NCBI GenBank assembly: GCA_003290165.1
Contig: QNQO01006270.1
Location: 107,442-171,441 of the forward strand
Length of the DNA stretch: 64,000 bases
Direction of reading: 5' to 3'
Origin: Berberis thunbergii
Lineage: Eukaryota; Streptophyta; Magnoliopsida; Ranunculales; Berberidaceae
In this document: positions 51,341 to 63,673 of the stretch, piece by piece
Layout: every line of letters begins with the position of its first letter
How positions within the stretch are numbered: position 1 is the first letter of the stretch
Notes under the pieces: generated by a model
What the model was told of the DNA's origin: nothing
The model's database searches: none
Seen by the model: the letters and a program-made list of their open reading frames with translations, nothing else
Position numbers and translations under genes: made by a program

Positions 51341-54300
51341 CTGTTAATTAATTTCGATGCTATTTTTTTATCATAATAAGTAGGGAGCAGTAGGTGTCAT
51401 TGCAAAGGATCTTAATGGAAATACTCAAGCTACTGTTTCGAGTATGATTCACGGAAAGGCTTTGGACAACAGTATGGTTGAGCTCTACGTAGGAGAGGCG
51501 GCTCTTTTATTGATTCATGCCCGACGATGAAGGAGTGGTCTCATTGTTTGTGACTGCCAACTTTTTGGAGGCGCTTTATTTAGAGGATACTAGCTTAGCT
51601 TTTATTTTGGATTGGGTTTGGCTTCCGCTTATGGGAATATTAGGTGTCTGTTAATTTTCCTTTCAAATTGCCATTGTAAATATATTAGTAGAGACCTCAA
51701 CATCTCATCAGTTGGCAACTTTAGTTGGTCAAGGGTTGTATGAATATTTCTAATCTATATATGCATAAAGCTTTAACAAAAAAATAAAAATTCAAGGGTG
51801 TCTGAAATATGTAAAAATAAAAAATTAGATGGTAATTAAATAAATCTTATTAAGCACAATAAATGAAGCTTAAATACTAAGTATATCTTAAATTCATGAC
51901 ATCATTAACAAAATAATGGTAATTAGAGGGGTCTTTTTAGAGCTTTGGGATTTTTACTATTTCCCCAATTTTGCATTTTTAGCAGATCTACCAAAACCCT
52001 CCATCAATAGTGATATTATACGCATCTTGAAACACCATCCAAAGCTCCACAACAAACCTCCCACAGTCATCCACTGTTAATCTTCCCTTGCACAAACTTT
52101 TCAATATTCTCTTTTCCCCATAATTGTCCGTGTCTTTTTTCATGACCTCCCTCCCTCCCCAAGTGGTCTTTATATCCCAGTCTCTCTTTGCATAATTTCA
52201 TAAATCGTTAACACACATAGCGCAGTTCGATCAGACCTCAATTTGACGCGTTGCTGAGGAGGAAGACACAACTAGGGAGAAGGAAGGAGAAAGAAGACTG
52301 AGCATATTGATTTCGAATGAAGAAGACTGGGGAGATTGATGGGGGAGGAATGCGAAGAAGACTGAGTAAACCGATTTCGAAGACTGATTCGATTTGAGGA
52401 AGCAGACTGAGGAAGAAAACCCTAAGTAAAAAAAACTGAGATTTATTTGGTGAATTTATTGAAATATTCCTCAAAATTTCATGAATTTATTGCAATGATT
52501 GATGAAAAAATAGAGATTAAATTCATACATTTTCTTTTCGTAAGGTGAAAAAAGGAAAATTTCACGAAATTCCGCAAAATCTTGCGAAATTACAATCCAT
52601 GTTTATAATGGGTCGAAATCGTAAGCCCGTTATTAGAGTGACCCTTGAAAATAGGGTCGATGTTAATCACGTGAAAAACACATGCTCAAGATAGTTGACT
52701 GAATAACTAACAGCTAAATGCTAAACTCAAATTAAATTTACAAATGAATTAAAGTGATTTACCCTATTAGTTTGAGGGATGAACGCCAAATTTACAATTA
52801 TTTGTTTCCCACCTTGTTATTCGCCATTTTTTTTGTCGTTTTGCACATATTTCATAAAAGGAACTCCTCTCTTTGATTCCTATGTTAATGAGAAAACTTG
52901 ACCAAATGACCAAAAGACCAAAATCCCAAATTTTGTCAAGTTGCAAATTTGATACTTGCAAGAGATTTCGTGAGTTTATAAAAAGTAAACTCGCTAGAAA
53001 TCATGCATTTGTCTTCAAGATATGGTTTTTGCAAGTAAGGGAAATTTAAAAGGGAGGTGGTTTCACAAACAATATGGCGAACAAAAAAAAATCTCCGAAC
53101 ATTGTTTGGGCTCATAATCTATTCTAATAGAATAAAATTAACTAAGAAACCACAACTTGTAACTTGGTTAGATGAATTAGTCTACATCAACAATTAACAC
53201 TTTTGGAGGAAAACTCACTCTCTCTTTGACAACGATGAATACAACTAAGAAAATCATGATTTTTCAACTTGATTGAAAAATGGATTAATTTGCACCAAGA
53301 AATGACATATTTTATAGGAATTCTAGTGGTATTCAAGGGTTTTTATTTTTATTTTATTTATAATATGAATTGGTTGTTGGGATATTTTGTATCTTGTGGT
53401 ACGTTTCATTATTTTAAGTCTATATCAAATAGGGTACAAAGGGAAAAAAATAATAGATTGAGAAAAAAAAAATTTACGCTGAACATCAAGTCAATAATTT
53501 TTAACCCAACTAATAATTTTAAAAGCCAAATGTCGTTACTTCAATGTCATGTGTTTTGCACGTGACATTTTGAATGGGTTGCTTATGATGTTGATCGTCG
53601 GTTGAGGGTTGACTAAGTGATCCCTGGAAAAATTTAAGGATCAAGATTCAAAATTTAATATGAATGGAACACCTATAAATACCACCTTACCTTAAAAAAT
53701 TAAGGCTCGCCTTGAAGGGAACACCTATAAATACCAAAGAAATATTCAAGTTAGTAAACACGTTAGGATAAGATAAAGGCAGAAACAAATTTATGTTGTA
53801 AAACTTATAACTTTTCGATATGGTAAAAGTTGTCATCGTTGATTTCTTCTGCCAATACTCTTTCCTCAACAATATGCTCCACATTTGCCTATTGATTTGC
53901 TTTATCATTTGCCTCATATAAAAATCTTCATCCCTCTACATAATTAAATAAACCAAATTAAAAAATAAAAATATAATCAAATATTTAAAACCAACGATGA
54001 TAAAATTTATTTAGTCATTACCTCTAAAAGGCTTGTCTCTTCTAATACTATATAAGTGATGCAGATTTATCCACTTCATCTGATGGCACGTTGAAGTTTA
54101 TGATATCCATGAGAATAGCCTACACACAAATCAATCAAAATTGAGAATAAATGTAAATGATGGACTACAATAACAAACAACAAAAAATAGAAGAAAACAA
54201 CACACTCTTCAAATAATCTTTGTGCAAATCTAAGAAACTAACACTAAAAACAATAATGTGGGTTCAAATATATATATTTTAAAATAGGTTTACAACCACA

Positions 54301-55631
54301 ACATCCATGAGTATATTATACACCCAAAAACTACAAGGCAAGAAAACATACAAATTCAAATAAACTTTGTGCAAATTTAAGAAACTAACCCTAAAAACAA
54401 CAACTTGGGTGGAAATGTATCGAAAAGAAAAATTGGTTTACAACCACAACAACAACAAAAATCCCATGCACCATAACGTAAACTTGATAACTAAAACAAA
54501 ACAGACAAAGCGAGTATAATGCTATTATCTCAAGTGGAGTTGGTTCTTTTTTATCTCCAAATAGAAGATCTTCCTCATTGCCATCTATGAACTTAGTAAA
54601 TGCAGACGACCACAACCTCCATCTTCATCACTAAAATCATCATATTATGAGTAAAACCCCAACTTAAGAGAGACGAAAAATGCAAATGTTGAGTTGGGAA
54701 GGAGAGTAGAGAGAGAAGTCGAAGGGTGTGGAGGAAATGTCAGAAAACACCTCGTCATCGACGAGTTTGTGTGAGAGAGGGTTGCGAGATTGGTTCTTCT
54801 TCTCGTCCTCGACAAAGCCTTCACCAAAAAAAAAAAGTTATTTTCCTTTTTTATTGATTGTGTTACTTAGTACATAAAGAAAGTTACAAATTTTTTTTTA
54901 TATGGTGGTGTCATAACGGTTTTTTGATTGCAGAGAAAAGGAAATATTCCATGGAATATGTTGTTACATGTAACTGATCGTTTGACTCGGTTGCACCAAC
55001 TTTAGTTTACATATTTAACTTATAAAAGTTATTTAGTGTACCCAACCACAGTATGTTAACCCTAAAGCAACAATACTTAATTACTAGGAGTAAGAGAAAC
55101 AACTCCTAGCCTCCTCCTCATCTTTTACGTTCATCGGTTGGTAGTTATTTTTTCAAGCAACAATACATTAGATTCACAATTCCAATTATTGAAATAAAAA
55201 TTGTCACATAAATAAATAAAAAATTGATGTAGTTCTAACTTCTAAGAGCATTGCAATAGTTGTGAATACAAATTCTCTAAATCTAGCACATATTCAATGT
55301 ACATGAATGAACTCAATTTCAAATGTCATTCATTTTTATTTTTATTTTTTGCTCAAATAAATAAGGGCACCCAATGAAATCGTTTTTATAAAAGGTAAAT
55401 TGGTGTTACACATTTAAGTCAGTGCAACAAACCGAAACATCACAAAAAGGTGGTGCAACTGAACCAAATAGTCAGATACATGTTTAATTTTTCTTTACCT
55501 TGGAGGAAAAAGAAAATGGTCACTTTCCATTGTTATGTGTTCGATTGTCATTATTTGCAACGAAGAAAATAGTCATTTTTCCAATATTCAGTTGTTTGGT
55601 TGGACAACTTTCCTTTAGAAAATGAGCGCGA
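51341..55631. other. AT-rich intergenic region
   Basis: No gene that I can support. 52150-52450 has GAAGAAGACTG-type purine repeats. 54391-54830 (minus) holds open pieces (FTKFIDGNEEDLLFGDKKEP; SRTRRRTNLATLSHTNSS) that might be exon remnants of an unrecognised gene. 54240-54420 carries a short direct repeat (TTTGTGCAAAT(C/T)TAAGAAACTAAC at about 54218 and 54368). Confidence 0.5.
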
Positions 55632-55785
55632 CTATGGTGCCTGGTCCAAGGGGCCTGTTTGGTGCCTAGTGGTACCAGGCACCGTAGATGTGCATCAAAA
55701 TAGAAAATAAATCATATCTCGATGCACATCTGTGGTGCTTGGTGCCACTGGGCACCAAACAGGCACCTTGGACCACGCACCATAG
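55632..55785. mobile_element. MITE-like hairpin, 154 bp
   Basis: CTATGGTGCCTGGTCCAAGG...GCCTGTTTGGTGCC faces GGCACCAAACAGGCACC TTGGACCACGCACCATAG, with a short AT-rich loop near 55700-55720. Near-perfect foldback; no clear target duplication. Adjacent to the Mutator-like element but unrelated in its ends. Confidence 0.75.
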
Positions 55786-57273
55786 ATTTTTCCTTTTAGC
55801 CCACAATTTTTGCAATTGATATCATCTTCTACATGGAGAAATTCTCCCAAATTTTGCCCATCATTCCATCAGAAAAGTACTCAAGTTGCCCATGAGAAAT
55901 TCTACCTGTCGAGGAAGTGGGTGAGGGAGGGTGCCTCGCACGTGTCCTCGACCTTGGTTTCAAAAAAAAAAAAAAAAGGGAATCTGAAATTCAAGAGAAA
56001 TGAAAAAGCGATTTAAGAGGGAGGGAGGAACAGTCTCCCTCTCCCCAAATACACTCGACACAGAGAAGAGGAGACTGAAATCACCCTCTCCCCAAACCCA
56101 TCTCGACAGAGAGACTAACCGAAATCGCCCTTTTCTTCCCCTTCCTCAGATCCAAAAGAAGAAAAAGCTCTCCTTTTCTTCCCCTTTCTCAGATCGAACA
56201 CGAAGAGCCAGTCCTAGATTCACTTTTCTTCTCAGTCGAAGACGAAAAGCCAAGTGGTGTTTCTCCCTTTTCATCTCAGTCGAAGAAGAAGAAACCCAAC
56301 CCATCTCAGATCGAAGACGAAGAAACCCATCTCTGCATCTTCTTTACCAACGATCAAACCATGAGCGGTACTCTCCCTCTCTCTCTCTCACACACTCAGT
56401 CCTTACTACTTATGTCGTGTTGTTGCTTTCAATCTCTACTTCTAATTCAATTCGCTGGAATCTTTTTCTGTTATTTTATTTTCCTTCATGTTTGAGCAAG
56501 TGATAAGTGTATGTGATTATGGAACAAAATTTATTGAATATGGTCTTAGTTGTGCGTTTTTTAAGTGTTTAGGGGTGCTTGAAAGATATGAGGTTCATCA
56601 CAAATCAATGATTTGATTTCAGGGGTGTTTAGGGGTGCTTGAAAGATATCAAATCAATGATCTGATTTCAGATCGAAGACGAACATGAAGGTAAGCACAT
56701 TGATTTTAGGGAAACAATTATTTATAAGGTATTTCTAGCCCTTCTCCACTGATACAACAGTATGTCATGTTTTGTATTGCCTTCATTTCACAAGTCATAA
56801 AGTTGATTTCCATTTTGTAATTTTTTTTCTGTGAATACTGGAAAGTTGGGTTGGGAAATTCAGGATCATTTTAGTGAAATTCTGTGGGATTTAGGATCAT
56901 TTTAGTGAAATTCAGGGAAAGTTGGGTTTTTTTTGTGATGCAAATGTGATAGATCTAGGAGACATTTTTTGTGTGAATCTTACAAAGAGTTAGAAGATTC
57001 TTTTTGAATTCCCTGGTTTTGGATTTTTAACATTTTTTATTCATTATGAAGGGGTTAGTGGTGATTTAGTTTTTTATTCCCGTGAGAAGTTTTAATGACA
57101 AGAAAGGCATTGTTGAGGAAGTTCATCAGTAAGGTATTCAACTATACTTGTGAATGAATCAACTTTTATTCATTCAATTATATTTATTGTGTTTTGAGTT
57201 TCTTATTTAAGGTGAAGTGATCAAGGAGGGGTTCATCTTATTGTTCATGCATTTGGGGTCTCTTCTTTAAGAG

Positions 57274-57638
57274 ATGGGGCATTTTGCAGCAGTTTGGGAT
57301 CAGAGAGCATCAATTGAGATCACCAAGGATTGGAATGGTATAGATCAAGTCACTCTTCGATCCCCACGAAGTGCTTCGGCTAGGGTTAGTTTTAGATAAT
57401 CTTCCCTATTTGCTTTGTGTTTGTGTTTGATGAATTTTTTTAATGTTTGTATGTAGATTTTGTGATTAGAATTTTAGAATTATTTCAAGGATTGGTGTAA
57501 TTAGATTAAAATAGTTATATTTGTATCGATTGTGATTTCGTGATGAATTGCTCCTGGTTCTTCATTTGTTGATGATTTATCTGTCAACAATGCAGGTTAG
57601 CTTACATGGTGGTCAGGTTATTTCATGGAGGAGTGATT
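57274..57638 (+). pseudogene. Captured glucose-6-phosphate 1-epimerase fragment, left arm
   Basis: Exon 57274-57384 starts MGHFAAVWDQRASIEITKDW and continues to NGIDQVTLRSP; donor AGG|GTTAGT, intron 57385-57594, acceptor AATGCAG, then VSLHGGQVISWR before a stop near 57639. This matches the N-terminus of plant aldose 1-epimerase-like (glucose-6-phosphate 1-epimerase) proteins, cytosolic enzymes that interconvert alpha and beta hexose 6-phosphates. Only the first ~50 residues are present; all catalytic residues are missing. The intron is retained, so capture was from genomic DNA. Confidence 0.8.
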
Positions 57639-58549
57639 GAGGGGGAGAACTTGTCAGATCAATTAAGCAGAAAAGCTTTGGTAAGCTTAATTGATATAAA
57701 GGCAATGTCAGTAACTTGTCAGATCAATTAAGCAGCAAAGCGTTGGTAAGTTTTCTTTCCACATTAATGAAAATTTTATTTTGAGCATCCATATGTGGAT
57801 AATTTTTCTTCCTCTTACTGGCTATTTTCTGAGTTGTTGCCTTGTATGTCTGTGGGTATGTTTTACTTGGAGGTTCTCATCCCAAACGGGTGTATAGTTG
57901 CCTAACTTACAAGCTTGACTGGGAACACTTCAATCAACAACCATGTTGAATGAGCATATTCACTTCAAGCAATATACTTGGTAGCAAGAGCTAGTGATCT
58001 CATCAAGATGCCTGTCAACAACAATGTTGGGCATATTCAATTCAAGCGAACATACATGATAGCGTCAGTTAAGGATGAGATGTTGCAGAATTGCAGGAAG
58101 CAGATGGAGTTACTACACCTGCCAAAACGCTGAGATGATAATCAACAACACCTTCTTTCCTTCTACCTGGTCGGATTTTGAATGTTTGTAGTGTAAATAA
58201 TGCTATAGTTGCATTGTTTTTTTGGTTTACCAAATTATGGATCACAACAGGGGGGTTGTGTTAAAAAGCTGTTGTTACACTTTGGAGTTTCAACTAAAGG
58301 ATTCAATGGGATGTATGGTTACTCGTTTGTGAATAAGAAATGTCTTCTTAAGAGATCTGATACACTGAATCACAATTTGAAAACAAATCATTGTTGTCGA
58401 ATAAGTTAATTGGTCATCAGTTAGAAATCCATTGTCACTTGATTGAATCCATTGTACTCCCTGGACTGGAAGGCTGGAGCTCTCTGTTGTGCCTTCCAGT
58501 TACTGCAGCAATCGACGTGAAGAGAAGATCTTCCTCACAAAAGATTACA

Positions 58550-59200
58550 TAAATGGAGTCTCAAGTTCAAATAAAGTAAACAAAGTTCCTCCAGAAAACT
58601 AAGTTTGTGTTTCTAGTACATCACCCTCTAAATAACCTTCAAAACTTGGGAAATACAACTACAAACGCCCAGAAGAACATTTTGGAAGCCGAGAATAAGA
58701 TGCACGGTGATCAGTACAATAAAGATGTATTTGACTAATATGGGAAGTTGAGCACCTTCCCTTTTCAAGGTCAAAATTTCTCTACAATTTACAAGTGGAG
58801 ATATACACAAATGTCCGACCCATTCATCATCACTACAAACTAATGGGATAGCCAGAGTCAAATGGAGCTCTCTGCTTGGACGACCAAATATCACATAAAA
58901 GACTACATCGTGCGTTTTTGGATTTCCTCATTTAGAAGCGTGGTCACCAATCCTCGATCAGCAGCATGTTCATCATCACTTAATGCACTGTATAATGAGC
59001 ATAGTTCTTCAGGATTTGCTTTTCTGAACAGGCCCTTGAGCACATCAGACTTAACTGATGATGGCTGGTGATTCCCAAGAGTGTTGGTCTCTTGTTTCTT
59101 CAGTGGATATTTACGTAATGGATGCAAGAAGTCCTCAGCTCGTGATCGGGATTTCAAGTACTTTGTACATACCCTATTTTGGTCGAAGGTCTCTATATGA
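58550..59200 (-). pseudogene. Unidentified captured gene piece in MULE loop
   Basis: Minus strand: beyond the right-arm edge, the epimerase-like VSLHGG reading continues into unrelated sequence ending GLVTTLLNEEIQKRTM (stop 58903), including KANPEELCSLYSALSDDEHA. An overlapping frame downstream has IFGRPSRELHLTLAIPLVCS (58894-58628). Together they form a chimeric open frame of 121 codons from 59268. I do not recognise the source gene. It could be another captured exon. Confidence 0.45.
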
Positions 59201-59217
59201 TGACCACCATGTAAGCT

Positions 59218-59543
59218 AACCTGCATTGCTGACAGAGAAATCATCAACAAATGAAGAACCAAGAGCAATTCATCACGAAATCACAATCGATACAAATATA
59301 ACTATTTTAATCTAATTACACCAATCCTTGAAATAGTTCTAAAATTCTAATCACAAAATCTACATACAAACATTAAAACAAATTCATCAAGCACAAACAC
59401 AAAGAAAATATGGAAGATTATCTAAAACTAACCCTGACCGAAGGACTTCGTGGGGATCGAAGAGTGACTTAATCTATACCATTCCAATCCTTGGTGATCT
59501 CAATTGATGCTTTCTGATCCCAAACTGCTGCAAAATGCCCCAT
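59218..59543 (-). pseudogene. Captured glucose-6-phosphate 1-epimerase fragment, right arm
   Basis: Mirror copy of the left-arm exon, ATG at 59543-59541, reading MGHFAAVWDQKASIEITKDW. At 59471-59469 the codon CAA of the left copy is TAA, a premature stop by a C-to-T change. The intron and the AATGCAG acceptor with VSLHGG follow at about 59217-59204. Confidence 0.8.
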
Positions 59544-60938
59544 CTCTCAAAGAAGAGACCCCAAATGCATGAACAATAAGATGAGCCCCTCATTGACCAC
59601 TTCACCTTAAATAAGAAACTCAAAACACAATAAATATAATTGAATGAATTAAAGTTGATTAATTCACAAGTATAGTTGAATACCTTACTGATGAACTTCC
59701 TCAACAATGCTTTTCTTGTCATTAAAACTTCTCACAGGAATAAAAAAACTAAATCACCACTAACCCCTTCATAATGAAAAAACACAAAAAAAAAAAAAAA
59801 AATGTAAAAAATCCAAAACTAAGGAAATTCAAAAATAATCTTCTAACTCTTTGTAAGATTCACACAAAAAATGTCTCCCAGATCTATCACATTTGCATCA
59901 CAAAAAAAAACCCAACTTTCCCTGAATTTCACTAAAATGATCCTAAATCCCACAGAATTTCACTAAAATGATCCTAAATTTCCCAACCCAACTTTCCAGT
60001 ATTCACAGAAAAAATTACAAAATGGAAATCAACTTATAACTTGTGAAATGAAGGCAATACAAAACATGACATACTGTTGTATCAGTGGAGAAGGGCTAGA
60101 AATACCTTATAAATAACTGTTCCCCTAAAATAAATGTGCTTACCTTCATGTTCGTCTTCGATCTGAAATAAGATCATTGATTTGATATCTTTCAAGCACC
60201 CCTAAACACCCTTGAAATCAGATCATTGATTTGTAATGAACCTCATATCTCTAAACACTTAAAAAACGCACAACTAAGACCATATTCAATAAATTTTGTT
60301 CCATAATCACATACACTTATCACTTGCTCAAACATGAAGGAAAAAAAAACAGAACAAGAATCCAGCGAATTGAATTAGAAGTAGAGATTGAAAGCAACAA
60401 CACGACATAAGTAGTAAGGACTGAGTGTGAAAGGGAGAGAGAGAGGGAGAGTACCGCTCATGGTTTGATCGTTGGTAAAGAAGATGCAGAGATGGGTTTC
60501 TTCGTCTTTGATCTGAGATGGGTTGGGTTTTTTCTTCTTCGACTGAGATGAAAAGGGAGAAACACCGCTTGGCTCTTCGTCTTCGACTGAGAAGAAAAGT
60601 GAATCTAGGGCTGGCTCTTCGTCTTCGATCTGAGAAAGGGGAAGAAAGGGAGGGCTTTTTTCTTCTCTTGGATCTGAGGAAGGGGAAGAAAAGGGCGATT
60701 TCGGCCAGTCTCTCTGTTGAGATGGGTTTGGGGAGAGTGCGATTTCGGTCTCCTCTTCTCTATGTCGAGTGTATTTGGGGAGAGGGAGACTGTTCCTCCC
60801 TCCCTCTTAAATCGCTTTTTCATTTCTCTTGAATTTCAAATTCCCTCTAAAACCAAGGTAGGGGGCACATGCAAGGCACCATCCCTCGCCCATTTCCTCG
60901 CCCACTTCCTCGACAAGTATAATTTCTCACTTGCCCAT

Positions 60939-61778
60939 AATAGAGCACATGATCCCAATTTTCTAATCTCAATAGAACGTATACCAAATACAATTATAGA
61001 AAGTTGAATACTTTAACTGAATAATAGAACTATAGATGGTCCTAATGTGAAATTGAAGAAATCAAACCATAAAGCCAAACTCGAGGTTGCACTCAAACTC
61101 AATCTTCACCAACAACATAACTGGAAGGATTACAGTCACGGGGCAGATTCACTAAATTTTAGTTTTAAATTGAATAAGAGATGAATTGGAAGAGATTGTT
61201 AAGTCCATATCAACTTGACCTCGATCTAAACACATATCATTTACACCGATTAACATGAGCTATGATCTCGTATTTACCTTCTTCCAAACATCAAAGCAAA
61301 CTCACAGGTTGCAGAGATGTTTGCAACCACGCTTTGCAGCGAGGAAGACAAGAAGATAGCTGATTTTTGCCTTATTCAAATAGCATAATAGAGATTGAAT
61401 TTATCAGTTGGTAAACACACAGACAATAGAAGAAGTGAAAACGATGAATTCCATGCCTTGCCTCTGGTATGCAGCGAGGAGGGAGTGAGGCTAGATGGAG
61501 GGACGCCGGGCAAGTGAGTTTTATTTTATCTATTCTTTTTAGATATTGGCATATGAGGAAAAAAATGGTTTTTAAATTAAGGACCCTTACGCATTTTAAA
61601 TGAAACTCTACCATTTCAACCCCGTTTTGAGCTAATATTTTCAGAATAATTAAAAAACAACTGCAGAAACAATGTGTTAAAGTTTTAGCTATTTTGATAT
61701 GTGTGTTTCGATATCCAAGCTAAATAGGATAAATGGATGTCTTTATTAATATCACAAAGTGAGCGTGAGCCTACCTTG
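60939..61778. other. Spacer between MULE and hAT element
   Basis: No domain, repeat pair or gene seen. The minus-strand frame at 61372-61614 is unrecognised. Confidence 0.5.
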
Positions 61779-61879
61779 GGTGCAACCAGGGGCGAAGCCA
61801 AGATTGTAGACAAAAAGGGGCAAAAAAAAGAAAAAAAATCAGTAGATAATTTAATTCTTAAAATAAATAGATAAATATG

Positions 61880-63070
61880 ATTAAAACACAGTTTCACAAT
61901 TAGTATAAGAGAAACATACTTAATGTGTCAATGTAGATGCACATTCAATTTTGGTAGAAACTTTCTGCGGGATCTCATGTTCTGGTATGTTGCATAATCA
62001 TCTCATCAATGATATCATTAAATATATCTTGATCAACATATGTAATCAAATTATCTGTCATCCATTGATTTCTCATTCAATTATGTAATCAATCTTCATA
62101 GAAGAAAAAACTCGCTCGATAATGACACCTAGTGTTCTAAAAATCGGCCTAGGTGGTAAAAAAAATGCCTAGATTAATGGCTGGGCGGGATCTGGGCTGC
62201 CTAGGCGAGGTTTTTAAATTTTTTTTTTAATAAGGTTGATTGTGTTCTTATTTTATTTTTCTTTCCTCTTTTTTAGAAATAAACAATTTTATTATTTTTT
62301 ATTCAGTAATGTCTAAATGTAGCAAATGATGATTACTTATAGAATTTTCAAATAATCTGTCGGCACCAATTTTAGTAATGTAGATTTTATCAAACATGAC
62401 TGAGGTTATTCATGCAATTTGAAGAAAATAAAAGAGTAGGTTTAGATATTTGTCCACAAATTCAACTTTGTATAAAGTACCCATTATGACCAACTTCAGT
62501 CATTTGAGTTTTAATAAATTTTGTTCATGATTGTTTATATTTCATGTTTTTAAATTTTGCATATGTATCTTGACATTAAATTGGATGTAATTGATAAAGT
62601 ATTATGTTTAACTTTTGTAAATTATTAAAGTTATAATACAAAACCTAAGACTGCCTAGACCCCCAGGCGTTAGGCATCTGCTCGCCGCCCGTTCACCGCT
62701 TAGCACTTTTTAGAATACTAATGGCAGCTGCAACTGGTAATACTAAGGCTAAAATAATAAGCCTATAAATCAAAGGATACAAATATTTTTCTTTGTTCTT
62801 ACAATCTTCTCAACAAGATTGTTAATTCCTGTCAACTTCAAGAACTCGCTATTCTATCTCATATTAATGATAAATTTCTCAAACTGATTATCAAGAACAT
62901 CGAGTTGTACTTCTGAGAAATCGTTTCGATAAAACCGAGCAAAACGAATCAGTTTTCCCTTATCAAAATTCAAGAATGAATCATTTGTACTCAAGCACAA
63001 AAGACATACAAACAACTCAATTTTCTCTTTATTGAAACAATTGTTGAGCTCTTGAAGTTCCAAATCAATA
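61880..63070 (-). pseudogene. hAT transposase C-terminal (dimerisation) remnant
   Basis: Minus strand: 63063-62854 reads LLCLSTNDSFLNFDKGKLIR and FARFYRNDFSEVQLDVLDNQ, like the region before the dimerisation domain of plant TTF-type zinc-finger hAT transposases. Broken readings then lead to VAAA, are interrupted by a nested insertion, and resume as ERVFSSMKID near 62120, the hAT C-terminal hallmark (compare ERxFSxMKxVK). Stops follow in the expected LITYVDxDIF block. Dead; the zinc finger and catalytic N-terminal part are missing. Confidence 0.75.
62131..62720. mobile_element. Element nested in hAT transposase, CTAGGCG-rich
   Basis: The ends are inverted: TAGTGTTCTAAAAA at left, TTTTTAGAATACTA at right. 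Subterminal regions are rich in GCCTAGGCG / GCCTAGACC motifs in inverted order. It splits the transposase reading between VAAA and ERVFSS. On the coding strand the flanks CTGCCATTA and GTGTCATTA could be a 9 bp target duplication with two differences. Superfamily not assigned. Confidence 0.6.
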
Positions 63071-63673
63071 ACATTAAATAATTAAAACCGACAACGACGC
63101 ATGTTTAACACTTTTTCAATTATTGAAATTGCACAGTAGAATTTTTATGATCTAATTGCTTAGCTGAAGCAAGGCTACTGAAGAGTGCTAATGAGGAACA
63201 AACAAGCAAGATGAGAGTAAGACCCCCACCATTTGGAAAAGATGAGAAGTGGAGAGTGGGTTTGAGACATAGGGAAGAATAGCGAGGTCAGATATATACT
63301 GAAATGAAAAGGGGGTTGGGAAGGTACTGAGAAAAAACTGAGCATAAATTGATCTTTGTCTAGTTGAAGTTGTCTTGTGCGATTGGAAGGGTTTAGAGGA
63401 AATCAATATTTGTCAAAATCGTCTTGTGCGATTGGAGAGGATTGGAAAAAATCGATCTCTATCAAAATCGTCTTGGGCGATTGAGGAGGCAGAGAAGCAA
63501 ACTTGCGAAGGCTCTCCGATTTTGTGAATGTATCTGTCATCTATTATCTATAGGAGGGGGTAAGCTAAAATTTTAAAGGGGGCAAGATCGCAAATATGAC
63601 TAATTTCGTGGAGTTTTTAAAAAAGCTAAGGGTTGCCCCCCTTAGCCATACAATAGAACCCCCTAGGTGCAAC

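Larger units (their letters stand above)
55894..60928. mobile_element. Foldback Mutator-like element (Pack-MULE) with captured gene exons
   Basis: The ends are inverted: left GAGAAATTCTACCTGTCGAG, right CTTGTATAATTTCTC-type (CGACAAGTATAATTTCTC). The flanks are AGTTGCCCAT (55884-55893) and ACTTGCCCAT (60929-60938), a 10 bp target duplication with one mismatch. Inverted repetition continues through 55894-57615 and 59201-60928, so each arm is about 1.72 kb, roughly 95 percent identical by eye. The loop is 57616-59200. The arms carry leader sequence, ATGAGCG|GT and glucose-6-phosphate 1-epimerase-like exons. No transposase is visible, so it needs one in trans. Confidence 0.85.
61787..63665 (-). 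mobile_element. hAT element with decayed transposase
   Basis: Left end CAGGGGCGAAGCCA is a classic plant hAT terminus; right end CCCCCTA is its partner (TAGGGGG inward). A perfect 8 bp GGTGCAAC flanks it (61779-61786 and 63666-63673). The element is 1,879 bp including a nested insertion of about 590 bp. The short transposase-like remnant runs on the minus strand. Confidence 0.85.

Noticed and set aside
56000..56503. 167-codon frame in the left MULE arm as a gene
   Set aside because: Composition is Lys/Arg/Ser low complexity from leader-like sequence with CT-rich runs; the mirror arm reads a different set of frames. It is captured 5' UTR and first-exon context.
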